Positions 43,760 through 54,107 of a stretch of DNA of 64,000 bases are shown in pieces. Source of the stretch: Meconema thalassinum (Eukaryota; Arthropoda; Insecta; Orthoptera; Tettigoniidae); the NCBI GenBank assembly GCA_946902985.2, contig OX336388.2, forward strand, positions 124,039,894 to 124,103,893. The letters are read 5' to 3'. Position 1 is the stretch's first letter. Each line of letters starts with the position of its first letter. A program made the translations under genes and the position numbers. Below the pieces are notes generated by a model. It ran no database searches, was not told where the DNA came from, and saw only the letters and a list, made by a program, of their open reading frames with translations.

Positions 43760-45180
43760 GTTAATCTGGGGTTGATTGTTCGATATGGTTTTGCCTTGAA
43801 CCAACATCGGGACGTAACAGTATGCTTGTGGGGTGGGGGGTTGGAATTTATAAAAACATCTTTTACAGTAAAAGTAAAAATAAGTCTTTATCTGCAATAC
43901 ATTTAATTAAGATCTTTGGTCCTAATTAATTTCCAAAAGATACATTTCTCCTATTAAAATAATAATCTATTTTATTCTTCTTCTTCTTCTTCACAAATTA
44001 AAATACAAACTTTAAAACAAATCTTTGACAAAATTACAATAAGCTTTATTATACATTCAATAACATGGTATGTGCAAAATTAAATTGCGGAAAAAAATTT
44101 ACAGCGATGACCAGTAATAACCACGTATGCAGGTGTCGATACTTGATGCAGTTGAAAATCACACGGATTATTCATAATGTTCGTTTATCTTACAATATTA
44201 CAGTGCTGGGTTGGGAAAGAGAACACTAACCGGACTCCCTACAGGCAAACATCGTTGAGTATCAATACCAGAAACAAAGCTGGGCAGCGATGAATGTAAG
44301 TGGTATAGTTAAGATGTCCAACACGTCCCCAGTATGTCTCGGCCAGTTATATGAGGGTCATTAGTTAGCTCTTTCAACACTTTAATACAGTAGCCTCCCC
44401 TCCAGTCCACTGTTTCATAATCTCGTAATTTACTTCATTAATATTTGTGAAAGATCAGCTAATCTGAGTTGCATCTTCCAGAGCATGCCAGCGACACTCA
44501 ACCGACAAGCAGTGGCTCGCAATGGATGTTGTAAAAGAATCCTTAATTGACACGAGGGAAGGGAATATAAGAATTGAGGTTAGGGACATGTTGGCCATCA
44601 GCACTGTACACTTGTCACACAATACATTGTAATGGATTACTTAATAAAGATGCTTGCAATACTAATACCAAAAACCTGGGAGGGGAGCCTCTATAAATCC
44701 AGATAAATTAAATTTCATATAAGCTTCTGCTACTCCAAGCCACCACACAAGCAATGCCCGAAAATAATTTTAAAAATCCCTCTCGGTACGCTGATTTCAC
44801 CGGGCAAAGAAAATGTCAATATTGTAAAGCTCATTCAGCTGAGTCTTGATTTTGTGGGAGAGTAATCTAAAGAAATAAGTTACATTTCCTAGATCTCAAA
44901 TCAGTCAGTAATAGGTACAAATTTCGATGAATCCATTAGCCATTTGGAATTGGAGTGAAGTATCTTCCAAGGTTTTGAAAAATTGAAGCCCACTTTTGAT
45001 TTGATTGTGAAGTTTTAGTGAATGCCATTTCACATTCTTTGTAAGATGAGTACTTGGAATAACAGTTACACAAAGCAGAAGGATTGGTTCTATAATTCTT
45101 GAACTTCAAGAGTTTAACATTAGCAAATCTTGTTGTGGATTTCCACAGCACACTTTTATTTTAACCTCTAGAGCAGGGGT
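43760..45180. other. Unassigned sequence
   Basis: I see only a (TTC)n run near 43,977-43,990 and no gene or transposon border that I can support. Confidence 0.3.
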
Positions 45181-45254
45181 GTGCAAACCATTGATCACGA
45201 GCTAACAGTAGTTTAGATATAGTCATTTCTCAGTGTTGCCATGTTGATAATAAT

Positions 45255-46112
45255 TAGGGGCCGTATTTTTTGGTAATAGCGATACGCGGAAACTTTTTTA
45301 TATCTTCTTTCTTGCCTATATGTGACCTTGAAGGTACTTAAAGTAACATATTTTAGCAAATTGAACTCGCGAAATATCACGAAATCTGATTTATTGCGCG
45401 AATTGCACAAATAATCACGAAATATACTCCACTTGGGCTCGGTACGAAAATGCTAAATATTATCGAAAAAGCTCTCCAATACACGTTCTGAGGAACTGAC
45501 CATTATGGTTTCCTTCTCGTTTGATTGATAGAGCTGCGCCGAAAGTATGTGTATTCAGTTCCACGATCTCTAAGGCTATCGATGAAAATAGATATCTGCT
45601 ATCGATAACATCAAATGGCGTTGTGGTCGTAGATACAGCAGTGCGAGTTCGCGACTGATAAAACTATCGGCAAACATTCAGTATTTAAGTATAAAAATAC
45701 CGAAAATTAAAGTCACAACAGTTTTCTCGAAGGCCGAGGAATACAACAGTGAGGGGTTATATGTATTTGACACTGTAAGAAAGATTCTAATGTGTAAATA
45801 CTGCAATGTTCGTATTCAGTAGGAACGAAAAGACACGTGCGATAAACACTGCAGGGATTCAGAAACGCATAAAAAAGAGGAAATGAACATAATTCTACAC
45901 GGAAAATAACATTCGGTGATACTCTACACATCGCAACGAAGTTGAAAAACCCCCTTAACACATCATTTGTTAGATTTTCCCCATACTATAAGAAAGATTT
46001 CAGAAGAAACATCGATCATTGTGACAATTTATTTCGCGAAATACCCACCGAAATAGCGCCAGTTTTAACACCGAAATCAACAGTTTTATTTCACCAAAAA
46101 ATAAGGCCCTTA
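45255..46112. mobile_element. hAT-like element (858 bp) with perfect 8-bp TSD
   Basis: Ends TAGGGGCCGTATTTTTTGGT (45,255) and ACCAAAAAATAAGGCCCTTA (ending 46,112). The duplication ATAATAAT is exact on both sides (45,247-45,254; 46,113-46,120). The interior keeps only a BED-finger exon relic; the transposase core is gone. Confidence 0.75.
45680..45890 (+). pseudogene. BED-type zinc finger exon relic of a hAT transposase
   Basis: The plus strand reads SEGLYVFDTVRKILMCKYCN, VRIQ, a stop, then CDKHCRDSETHKKEEM. The CxxC...HxxxxxH spacing is that of BED fingers found at the N-terminus of hAT transposases, where they bind element DNA. One in-frame stop shows that it is dead. Confidence 0.6.
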
Positions 46113-46201
46113 ATAATAATTAATATTACAGTCACTCAACACAAAATGTAATCCCAATTATTGGGATATGAAAAAATGAAAAAAACATTATATGTGATAA
46201 A

Positions 46202-46659
46202 TAGGGCTCGGATGTTTAGGAAAAGTCTTATTTTTTCTTTGCCTCTATTTTCATGCCTGGTTGGTTTCTGATGCAAATCAAGTGATTATCGTCACAATAG
46301 TGGTTTTTATTTGTCATATAAATGCATATTTCGAACATTCTTTTACCATTAGGTCATATTTTGAGCAATTTTTGGTATGAACGTCATATTTCGGTAGTTT
46401 GACGTCAGCTGTAGGTGTAGGTGTGCAATCATCCTCAACTTACCGAACGTGAACTCGTGTTTACAGAAATTGAATCTGGACGTCATAACCACTTAACCAA
46501 GCATATTCAGAAAATTAATATGAAAACAGAAATAAAGAATTAAGTTAAGAATTTCATCTCAAAGGGATTGTTGCTTGGATTTAAAAAACAGTCATATTTA
46601 AATCAGTCATATTTCGTCATTTTTCTGGCTATTTCTAGGTCTTAAACATCCGAGCCCTA
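46202..46659. mobile_element. hAT-like MITE (458 bp)
   Basis: Ends TAGGGCTCGGATGTTTAGGA (46,202) and AAACATCCGAGCCCTA (ending 46,659) with flanks GTGATAAA and GTGATTAA (7 of 8 match). The interior is rich in GTCATATTT words, the complement of the AAATATGAC words in 7,746-8,380. Confidence 0.68.
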
Positions 46660-46689
46660 GTGATTAAAATAAATATATATATGTTTTAA

Positions 46690-46946
46690 AGTTACTCAGA
46701 AAAACAGAATCGACAAAATTTTTAAAGTATAAAGAAGAATAGCTAGAACATGCATAAATAAAAAATATCAGAAAGATGGACAGTGGCGGATAGTACCAAA
46801 TGAAGTGGTATACACAGAACTGGAGCCCATCACTGATACTATTCGGAAGAAACGGCTTTCTTACTTTGGTCACATCATGAGGACACCAGAAACCACGTTA
46901 TCTAGAAAAATTGTAGTGAAACTTTGGAATATGAAACAACTAGTAG
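46690..46946 (+). mobile_element. LINE 3' region (type E), first part
   Basis: Plus strand carries MVYTELEPITDTIRKKRLSY and FGHIMRTPETTLSRKIV, a LINE C-terminal region. It is cut by the TIR element starting at 46,951 and continues at 49,666. Confidence 0.65.
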
Positions 46947-47097
46947 CATACCTGCCAACCCATCCGATTTATTCGGAAACTTTCCGAATTTTCACCTCGT
47001 CTTCCGATCTTCTTAATTACTATTATTTCTTCCGAATTTCGGGCCCCAGTGATATATTGTAAAAGAAAAAGGAACTGCAAATAATTTCCATTCTCAA

Positions 47098-49058
47098 CAG
47101 GGTGTCGACCGGTAACGAAAGTAATGAAAAAGTAATGAATTTTACAAATGGGTAACGAAAGTAACGAATTTTACATTCGGTAACGAAAATTTTTTGAAGG
47201 CGGATTGAATCGTTTAAACTCGCGCCTCTAGGCTCAGAGATTGCGATGGAGGGAGTTTCACGCAAGCGGCGCCGTTTGCATAAGCTATATTTCCCCGTGC
47301 CTGAGCTCAAGGAAAAGCATACTGAGGATACCTTGAGTGGTATACATCGTTCAGCGTATATTTTCGGCATCAAGAAGACGTTTTAGTTTTGTGTGAAATA
47401 TTTATCTGTGTTATTAGGAAACCCGACTTTTCGCGAGACGTTTATTTGCGAAAACTTCTGAAACTAATCAGAAACCTCGCATTTCTCGCATTTATTTGGA
47501 GACTATGTCAAATTGAAGTCCAGAAATAACGAAAAATAATTTAATGTCACAATCTTGCGAAATGTTACCGTTTCGAAAAAGAATTATGAAATGCTTCGAA
47601 ATATCTGGGCTATAACTTATTTTAAAAATCTGTCTCGTAAATTTGCAACATCCAGTATGGTTAATTCGAAATTCCGTTATATGTCGATTTTTCCTTCGAG
47701 CTTTGGTTCCATCGGATATATTATAATCTAACCGGTTATTTCGAAAACTTGTATAATTTGTGATTCGCATTCGAAAGAAAAAGTGTCCTATAGTCGTATT
47801 ATTCGTGCAATCCTCTCAGAATAATTCTTAATATTTGATATCTACTTCGAACACTCATACTCAAGACGGCCGGCTGACCGCACGACTTGTCTGCGGGAAT
47901 CTCGTCAAATGGACCGAAATCGACGTCAGTTACGTAAAATCATAAAACCCGTACCCTAGCGTGAACTTGTGACCACGAGGACTGCGGGAATCCCGTCAAA
48001 GGTGATCGGGCACCAATCACGGAACATTCCCAAACCTACTCGCTACTTTTCCCATGACCGTATACTCAAAAGCGTACGGGGAGCGAGAAGTGCATTAACC
48101 CACTTAGATATGACAGCCTACGTAGTGTCGCAATACTAATTTCTCCTCGTGATCCACCCTGAACTGATGAACTCCCAACCACAGCATAGGGACGGCGGGC
48201 GGGAATCACGGCGCCGGCCATACAACTTGTCCATAACTACTCGTGAATTTTAACCATGTCCAACCTTGAGCTTGCCTCCACCATTCTGTCAGGACGAATA
48301 GACAATCGTTCAACGGCCGGGTGCGGCGCGGTATGCACAATATCGCGAGGACAACGTGAATCTCGTAAAACGGCCGAGAGCGGCAGTGTCTGCGGTACAT
48401 CGCGATATTTATCTGCATTCAATGACGAGGACAACTGGATTATTGTCAAACGGACAGCAAGTGGCGCCGATTGCGTAATAATGCTATATTTTCTCGTGCC
48501 CGACCTCAAGGACAATGGAAATCTCGTCGAACGACTAAAAGCGACACCGATTATCGAAATCGCGATATTTATCCGTGTTCTATCGCGAAAACTACGGGAA
48601 TCTCGACAAACGGGTGAGACCAGCGCCGATCGTGTAACATCTCGAAATTTCTCCGTCCCTGACTGCGAAGACAGAATTCGGTTACAATCACGTAACGTCC
48701 CATAAATTTCTTCGTGATCTACCGCGGTGACAAAGGAAATCTCGCCAAACGGTCAAGAGCAGAGCAACCTCTTGGCAATTATAAAAACGCCTTGTGCACA
48801 AGACGACATATTATCTGAAACAACTCATTTGATAATAAATATCTAGTATTTATTTATTATTTTTTATTTTTTTATAACTCCCTAAGTGAATTGTATTTAC
48901 CGCTTTAAACACAGTTCATTGTTGTTTTTCTTCACCTCGTGATAAGCCCCTTTACATGCAGACCGCAGACGTATCTTGAATTCAAAGGTAACTAAAATTA
49001 ACTAAAAGGTAGCTAAAAAGTAACTAATTTTTACTTCATCCTTACAGTAGACACCCTG
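47098..49058. mobile_element. 1.96-kb TIR element containing diverged 81-bp repeats
   Basis: Ends CAGGGTGTCGAC (47,098) and GTAGACACCCTG (ending 49,058) with a 5-bp duplication CTCAA (47,093-47,097; 49,059-49,063). Both subterminal parts are rich in AGTAAC/TAAC words (GTAACGAAAGTAA; TAGCTAAAAAGTAACT). The interior contains a tandem repeat. No transposase was seen. Confidence 0.65.
48290..48770. repeat. Diverged tandem repeat, period about 81 bp
   Basis: GGAAATCTCGTCAAACGG-like starts recur at about 48,355, 48,436, 48,517 and 48,597, each followed by GCG(C/A)C(G/A)CCGAT and CGCGATATTTATC-like words. Further decayed units extend left to about 47,890 and right to 48,740. The period is a multiple of 3, which explains the 149-codon ORF at 48,256-48,705. 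Confidence 0.6.
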
Positions 49059-49665
49059 CTCAAGGAGATTCTCTCGTAATTCGTAATTTCTTTTGTGATT
49101 TGCGTAACCTTGTTTTTTTGTGCAAGTTTGTGTAAGTTCCTCGCTTGGCTGTGAGCTCCATAGCTGCGATTTCGGAATGGTGAGTCAGCTGATCGCCGTA
49201 CCGCATACTGATTGGTGGTATATTACGGACAAACAGTCGTCAAGCCTACGTGAATATGTGGTAATAAACCAATATAGTACAATATATTTCCGTTTGGTAT
49301 TGATTGACAGAAATATACTGTCTTATATAGGTTTATAATCTCTTGTCAATACGGACCATGGCGGAATCTAAAGTACAATGAATATGTGGTAGCGAATTCG
49401 ACGTGTAATCCATACGAATGATTGTATGCATTTTCTTTAAACACACAATTATGTTCTCTTACGTTTAAATATTGGCCAAACATACTACTCGATGATTGAT
49501 GATTGTTTACATTTTTGTGAATTTAATGCTGAATTCATACTTTACCAATAAAGACACGCAGGTCTTTCGTGTACCCTCATTCGTCCTCGCCACGGTATAC
49601 TGCGCATGATGAAATCTATAATTTTAAAAATCTTCCTATTTTTGACTTCCGAAGGTTGGCAGGTA

Positions 49666-49965
49666 TGAAGTAGGATGGATTAAGGAAATTAGAGAAGATA
49701 TGAAAGAATTGGAAATAACCTTGGATGACTTGCAAAACAAAACAACAAAATTTAAAAAAATTAAAAGATATAAAAATAAGATTTCAGGCTAAAATAGACA
49801 AACGTAATACAGTAAAAAGGGTATTTACAGATGAGGAACGCCTGAGAAGATCAGAGAGAATGAAGAGCTACTGGGCGACTCGGAAAGGAAACATACTGAA
49901 GAAGAGGACCAAGAAATGATTGACTGAAGTGGTCCAATGAGGCCGTAAAAGCAGTAGGAGAAGAA
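49666..49965 (+). mobile_element. LINE 3' region (type E), second part
   Basis: Plus strand reads GWIKEIREDMKELEITLDDL, then in another frame FTDEERLRRSERMKSYWATR and KGNILKKRTKK with a stop. It continues the LINE interrupted at 46,950. Confidence 0.6.
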
Positions 49966-49969
49966 GAAG

Positions 49970-50720
49970 AATATGTTTTACAAGGATATGGGATGAAATT
50001 CAGCATAAATAAGAGTGAGATGGTGATCACAACAAGGAAGAAGGAAAGAACCACAACGGGGATAACAATTGGTGGGGAACAGCTGAAGAAAGTGGAGAGT
50101 TTCAAGTATCTGGGAAGCCTGATACAAGATAATGGAAGAAACGATAGAGAAATAAATGACGGGGGAGACAGGCAGAGCATTCCGGAGGAGTGTGAGAAGC
50201 ATGGAGCAAGGATGTACCTCAGAACAGCAAAAAGATCATATATCGGACGTACTATGTCCCTATCCTGACGTATGCCTCGGAGACCTGGGTTATGAAAGGA
50301 AGGGAGAAGAGCAAAATACAGGCCAGTGAGATGAGGTTCTTGAGAAGCAGTATTGGAGCTACAAAGATGGATAGAATAAGAAATGAGAGGACCAGAGAAT
50401 TAATGAAGGAGGAACCATTACAGGATGTATAGAGAAATCTAGACTTAGATGGTATGGACATGTAAAACGAATGGAGGAGAAGAGGATACCCAGGAGGGTA
50501 CACGAGACGAAGTGGGAAGGAAAGAGACCGAGATCAAGACCGCGAAACAGGTGGCTGAAGAGGGTGGAAGAACGTGTGAAGAAGAGAGGAGAAGACTGGA
50601 CAAGGGTGGAGGCTGAGAGATGGTGGGAAGACAGAAGACGTTGGAGAGGCTTGTGTTCCAAACAGACCCAGCCAGTGGCTGGAAACTGTGCAAGATGATG
50701 ATGATGATGATATATATGTT
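49970..50720 (+). mobile_element. LINE (type D) 3' end with (GAT)n tail
   Basis: Reads MKFSINKSEMVITTRKKERT, VESFKYLGSLIQDNGRND, then RLRWYGHVKRMEEKRIPR, PRNRWLKRVEERVKKRGEDW and WWEDRRRWRGLCSKQTQPVA. A (GATGAT)n microsatellite ends it at about 50,693-50,712. It is frameshifted in several places. The antisense frames of 82-144 codons over it are shadows. Confidence 0.78.
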
Positions 50721-50724
50721 TTGG

Positions 50725-51385
50725 ACTAGAGAAAACTAAGGGATGACATGGTTTTCTCGTCAAGAGAGCATCATCAAAACCAAATCTATACAAGACAAAA
50801 TATAGCCTAAATCACATGTAAGTTAATTTATTTCATGTTATCTTTTCGCAATTCCAGGAAATGAAAGTCACAATAAGGCAACACTAAACAATGGCATCAA
50901 AGCTTTACTTCGAGATACAGCGGGCAGGGCTCGAACCTAGTACTAATACTTCACTGCACATTGCCTTATGTTGTCACATTAACTGAGGAATGTCACCGTC
51001 ACTTTTGCTTATCATTCAGACTCTAACACCTACGTCAACATTATTTGGCAACTGAGATATAGTCATCATCGGCACATACAGTATTGATATACTCATCCTT
51101 CCGGAATACACTGTGTGAAATTGAAGCCGTGTTGATATATGCGCGAGGTACAAATTGTTCGCAACTTTCAAAGAAAAGAAAAAACTTCTTAGACAAAGTG
51201 ATTGGCGCAATCATAATAGTAGATTTAGAAACATCATCATTTGTTTATCCCGTGCTGCCATTTGTCATAAAACCTTAAAACGAAAGGCTCACATAAGGAG
51301 TGCTATTGTGTTCCCGGTAAATCACACCAGTGCTGCAAGAAACACTTTTGCGCTCCCTGGTATTCAAAAATCCTCTAGTACAGAT
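50725..51385. other. Unassigned spacer
   Basis: No gene was recognised. A GGGCTCGAACCTAG block at 50,926 resembles a minus-strand SINE B-box but no SINE borders are seen. Confidence 0.3.
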
Positions 51386-51399
51386 ATCTACAGAAAATA

Positions 51400-51788
51400 A
51401 GCTTGCCACGGTGGGTGAGTGGTTATAGTGTCGGACTACCAACCCCAAGATTGCAGGTTCGCCCCTGGCCATGGTAAGTGATTTTTGAAGGCGACAAAAA
51501 TCACGATACTCATGTCATACGTTGTTGGCATGTTAAAGAACCCATTTGAATTCAGTAGGCCGTGTTCAATGGCAAAATTAATCTCGGGATTTTCCGCCAA
51601 CACAAAGTTCCTCCATTCTCTACTTGAAAGCGCTGTAGTGTCAAGGAGTTTAGATATCTAACCTCCTTGACTTTCATAGCGTTCAAAGGAACGACGAAAT
51701 TCGACATGCAAGCTACCCTCTGGGTGTCAATTAACAAAGCTTGCACCAGGCACCCGAGGCCATACGATATTATTATTATTATTATTAT
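51400..51788 (+). mobile_element. tRNA-derived SINE with (ATT)n tail, copy 2
   Basis: Close relative of 15,082-15,464 (AGCTTGCCACGGTGGGTGAG; CGGACTACCAACCCCAAGAT; B-box GCAGGTTCGCCCC). The duplication TACAGAAAATA flanks it (51,389-51,399; 51,789-51,799). Confidence 0.88.
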
Positions 51789-51799
51789 TACAGAAAATA

Positions 51800-52078
51800 G
51801 ACAGGTACAATATCTTAGTTTGTAATACAACTTTAAATACAAAGACATGATAAATATTTAATATGTCCAATCAATTAAACAAAACATGATTTGTAAGACA
51901 CCAAGATGCATAACAACATATTAAATAAAAAGACAGCAATTTGCAATTAAAGTTTGGACAATAAATGACGCACTCCTGTCTTGGGCATGATGGCTCAGCA
52001 GTCAAGTTGCCTGCCTTCCACCAATGTGGACCAGGTTCTACAGGGTTATTACAATAATTCACTGTGGCCATATTATTT
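51800..52078. other. AT-rich spacer with a tRNA-like patch
   Basis: TGATGGCTCAGCAGTCAAGT and CCAGGTTCTAC (51,988-52,040) have weak A/B-box likeness. This is insufficient to call a SINE. Confidence 0.25.
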
Positions 52079-52079
52079 G

Positions 52080-53240
52080 ACATATGTGATTGAATCTTTA
52101 GTCTTTTGACTGGTATGATGCAGCCCTCCAACCCTCCCTGTCCTGAGCTAGTCTACATACCTACCACTCCTTATATGTGAGGCAACTGTTAAGGTATTCT
52201 AACCTAGATCTACCCCTACAGTTCTTGTCCTTAGCCCTTCTTGGGTGTCTTCATAAGTGAAATACCAACCTATCTTTTCTCTGTATTGGCAGTCGCCAGA
52301 AACATCACTCCTCTCCCAATCATCGTAATACCTCTTCATTTGTTACTCAATCTACTCATCATTCTCCTGTAACACCACATTTCAAATGCTTCTGTTCTCC
52401 TCTTTTCTAATGTGCCACCAGTCCAAGTTACACTTCCATAGAGCGCCACGCTCCAGACGAAGACTTTCAAAAATTACTTCCTAATACCTAAATCTAAATT
52501 CGATGTTAATAGATTCCTTTCCTGTAGAAATGCTTTCCTTGTCTGAACCAACCTACTTTATATATCATTGCTGCGTACATCACTGGTTATTTCGCTTCCG
52601 AAGTAACAGAAGTCTCCTACTTCCTTAAGCTTTACACCTGCCAATTTGATGTCCATAGGGGTTACTGATTTTTTTTATTTTTTTGCTTCTTTCCATCATT
52701 TTTGTTTTACATTTGTTGATTTTCATAATGAATTCTTTCCTCAAGACAGAGTCCATACCATTTAAATCATCTGGTGAATCTCCTCAGATAACAATGCCAT
52801 CAGCAAATCTCAGAGTTGAAATTATCTCACTTTGAATCTTAATTCCTACTTTAATTTTCTCTCTAATTTCCTTCATTGATTGTTCAATGTATGTGAAATG
52901 AAAATCCACAGTCTGCTTCCAGTCAACCGACCGGGTCAGGGAATGGAATGAATGAAGCCCCCATCTAGCGGCGAGGATATGAGCTGTGCCGACTGCCGAA
53001 GCCTGTCGCACTCCCCTAGGGCAATGATTAAATGAATGACAGATGAAATGAAATGACAGTGGAGAGTGGTGCTGGAATGAAATTTGTGACAGGGAAAACC
53101 GGAGTACCCGGAGAAAAACCTGTCTGCCTCCGTTTTGTCCAGCACAAATCTCACATGGAGTGACCGGGATTTGAACCACGGACCCAGCGGTGAGAGGCCG
53201 GCGTGCTGCCGCCTAGTTCAATGTATGTATAGATCGAAAA
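52080..53240 (-). mobile_element. LINE type A, minus strand, split by a SINE
   Basis: Complement of the LINE at 390-3,985. From right to left it has the RT motif region (RFADGIVI near 52,785-52,815), then the C-terminal region and the CRGRPRLE-like tail, ending near 52,080 in a TCTTTAGTCTTTTGACTGG 3' end shared with 57,690-57,935. Many frameshifts. The SINE at 52,895-53,215 lies inside it. Confidence 0.78.
52895..53215 (-). mobile_element. tRNA-derived SINE (family H), minus orientation
   Basis: Reverse-orientation copy of 42,104-42,424, the same 321-bp length. The duplication GTTCAATGTATGT flanks it (52,882-52,894; 53,216-53,228). Confidence 0.9.
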
Positions 53241-53340
53241 GTATGGTTGAAAAGTTACACCTTTATTTGACATATCTCAAAACTTAAAAAGTAATATAGA
53301 AAAACTCAAAAAGGTTTTATTGACACATTTCTTAAGTTAG

Positions 53341-53645
53341 TGCTCCCCTACTAATTCTGTAGATACCACACTCGATGTAACATGTTCCTATCAATCTGTT
53401 GAAAGGCAATGCCAATGCAAGACCTCAACTCTGGTAGGTCTGCTCTTAAAGGAGGTACACAAAAAGTGAATCTTTCACATTGAGTTAGGTCAGGGGAGAG
53501 TGGAGGCCACACCAGGAAGTTCTGATCATCCCCCCCCACCACGAATAATTTATCTGTTTACCAAAACTTGTGTTTAAGAATTCACGAACATCGGAATGGA
53601 AGAGGGGTAGACCACCATCTTGTTGGTAAAAGAAAACAAAACTAT
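53341..53645 (-). pseudogene. Mariner/IS630-type transposase C-terminal relic
   Basis: The minus strand reads FFYQQDGGLPLFHSDVREFL, then NFLVWPPLSPDLTQCERFTF and CVPPLRADLPELRS, ending FQQIDRNMLHRVWYLQN. The QQDG and WPPxSPDL blocks are the usual second and third catalytic neighbourhoods of this transposase group. A Cys/Glu occupies the place of the final acidic pair, and no TIR was found. Confidence 0.7.
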
Positions 53646-53649
53646 GCTA

Positions 53650-54105
53650 ACAAACCGCTGCTACAGCAGAAATCCTAAATGCTGCTTTAATAAAAAAAAC
53701 TTTTCAAATTTTTCTAAAGCGTATGACTAAAGTTTTGTGATACTTGGTCAAATAATACAGCCTCAGTGAATTATTGAAACTGCTCCATCATTTGTAATGA
53801 ATGCATGTGAGATTTTCGAGGTAAAATGTCATGTCTGGAGGTTCACATTTTAAGGGGCCGCCACCTTTATTACATAACCACTCTTTGATTGATTTTTTAC
53901 CCCCGCCCATGTAATCACACTTAATTATTGCATCGATCTCCCCCCCCACGCCATATTACATAATCACAAAGCAATGACTTATATTTCTCATTTAGTCACA
54001 ATTTATCCATATAAATAAGTGAAACAAGAAACCCAAAAGGTTCATTCTGATTCCGTTCTGATAAACTAACTAATCAATATTGATTAGGTGGAACTTGAAC
54101 CTATA
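53650..54105. other. Unassigned AT-rich spacer
   Basis: C-rich runs at 53,531 and 53,941 are noted. No gene or repeat border is supported. Confidence 0.3.
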
Positions 54106-54107
54106 TA

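Larger units (their letters stand above)
46951..49663. mobile_element. 2.7-kb TIR element (outer of a nested pair)
   Basis: Inverted ends CCTGCCAACC (46,951) and GGTTGGCAGG (ending 49,663). TA flanks both sides (46,949-46,950; 49,664-49,665). It interrupts a LINE and is itself interrupted by 47,098-49,058. Its remaining 0.75 kb has no gene. Confidence 0.6.

Noticed and set aside
48256..48705. 149-codon ORF
   Set aside because: It runs through the 81-bp tandem repeat, whose period is a multiple of three. No domain is visible.
49851..50793. Overlapping minus-strand ORFs of 74-144 codons
   Set aside because: They are antisense to a LINE C-terminal region on the plus strand.
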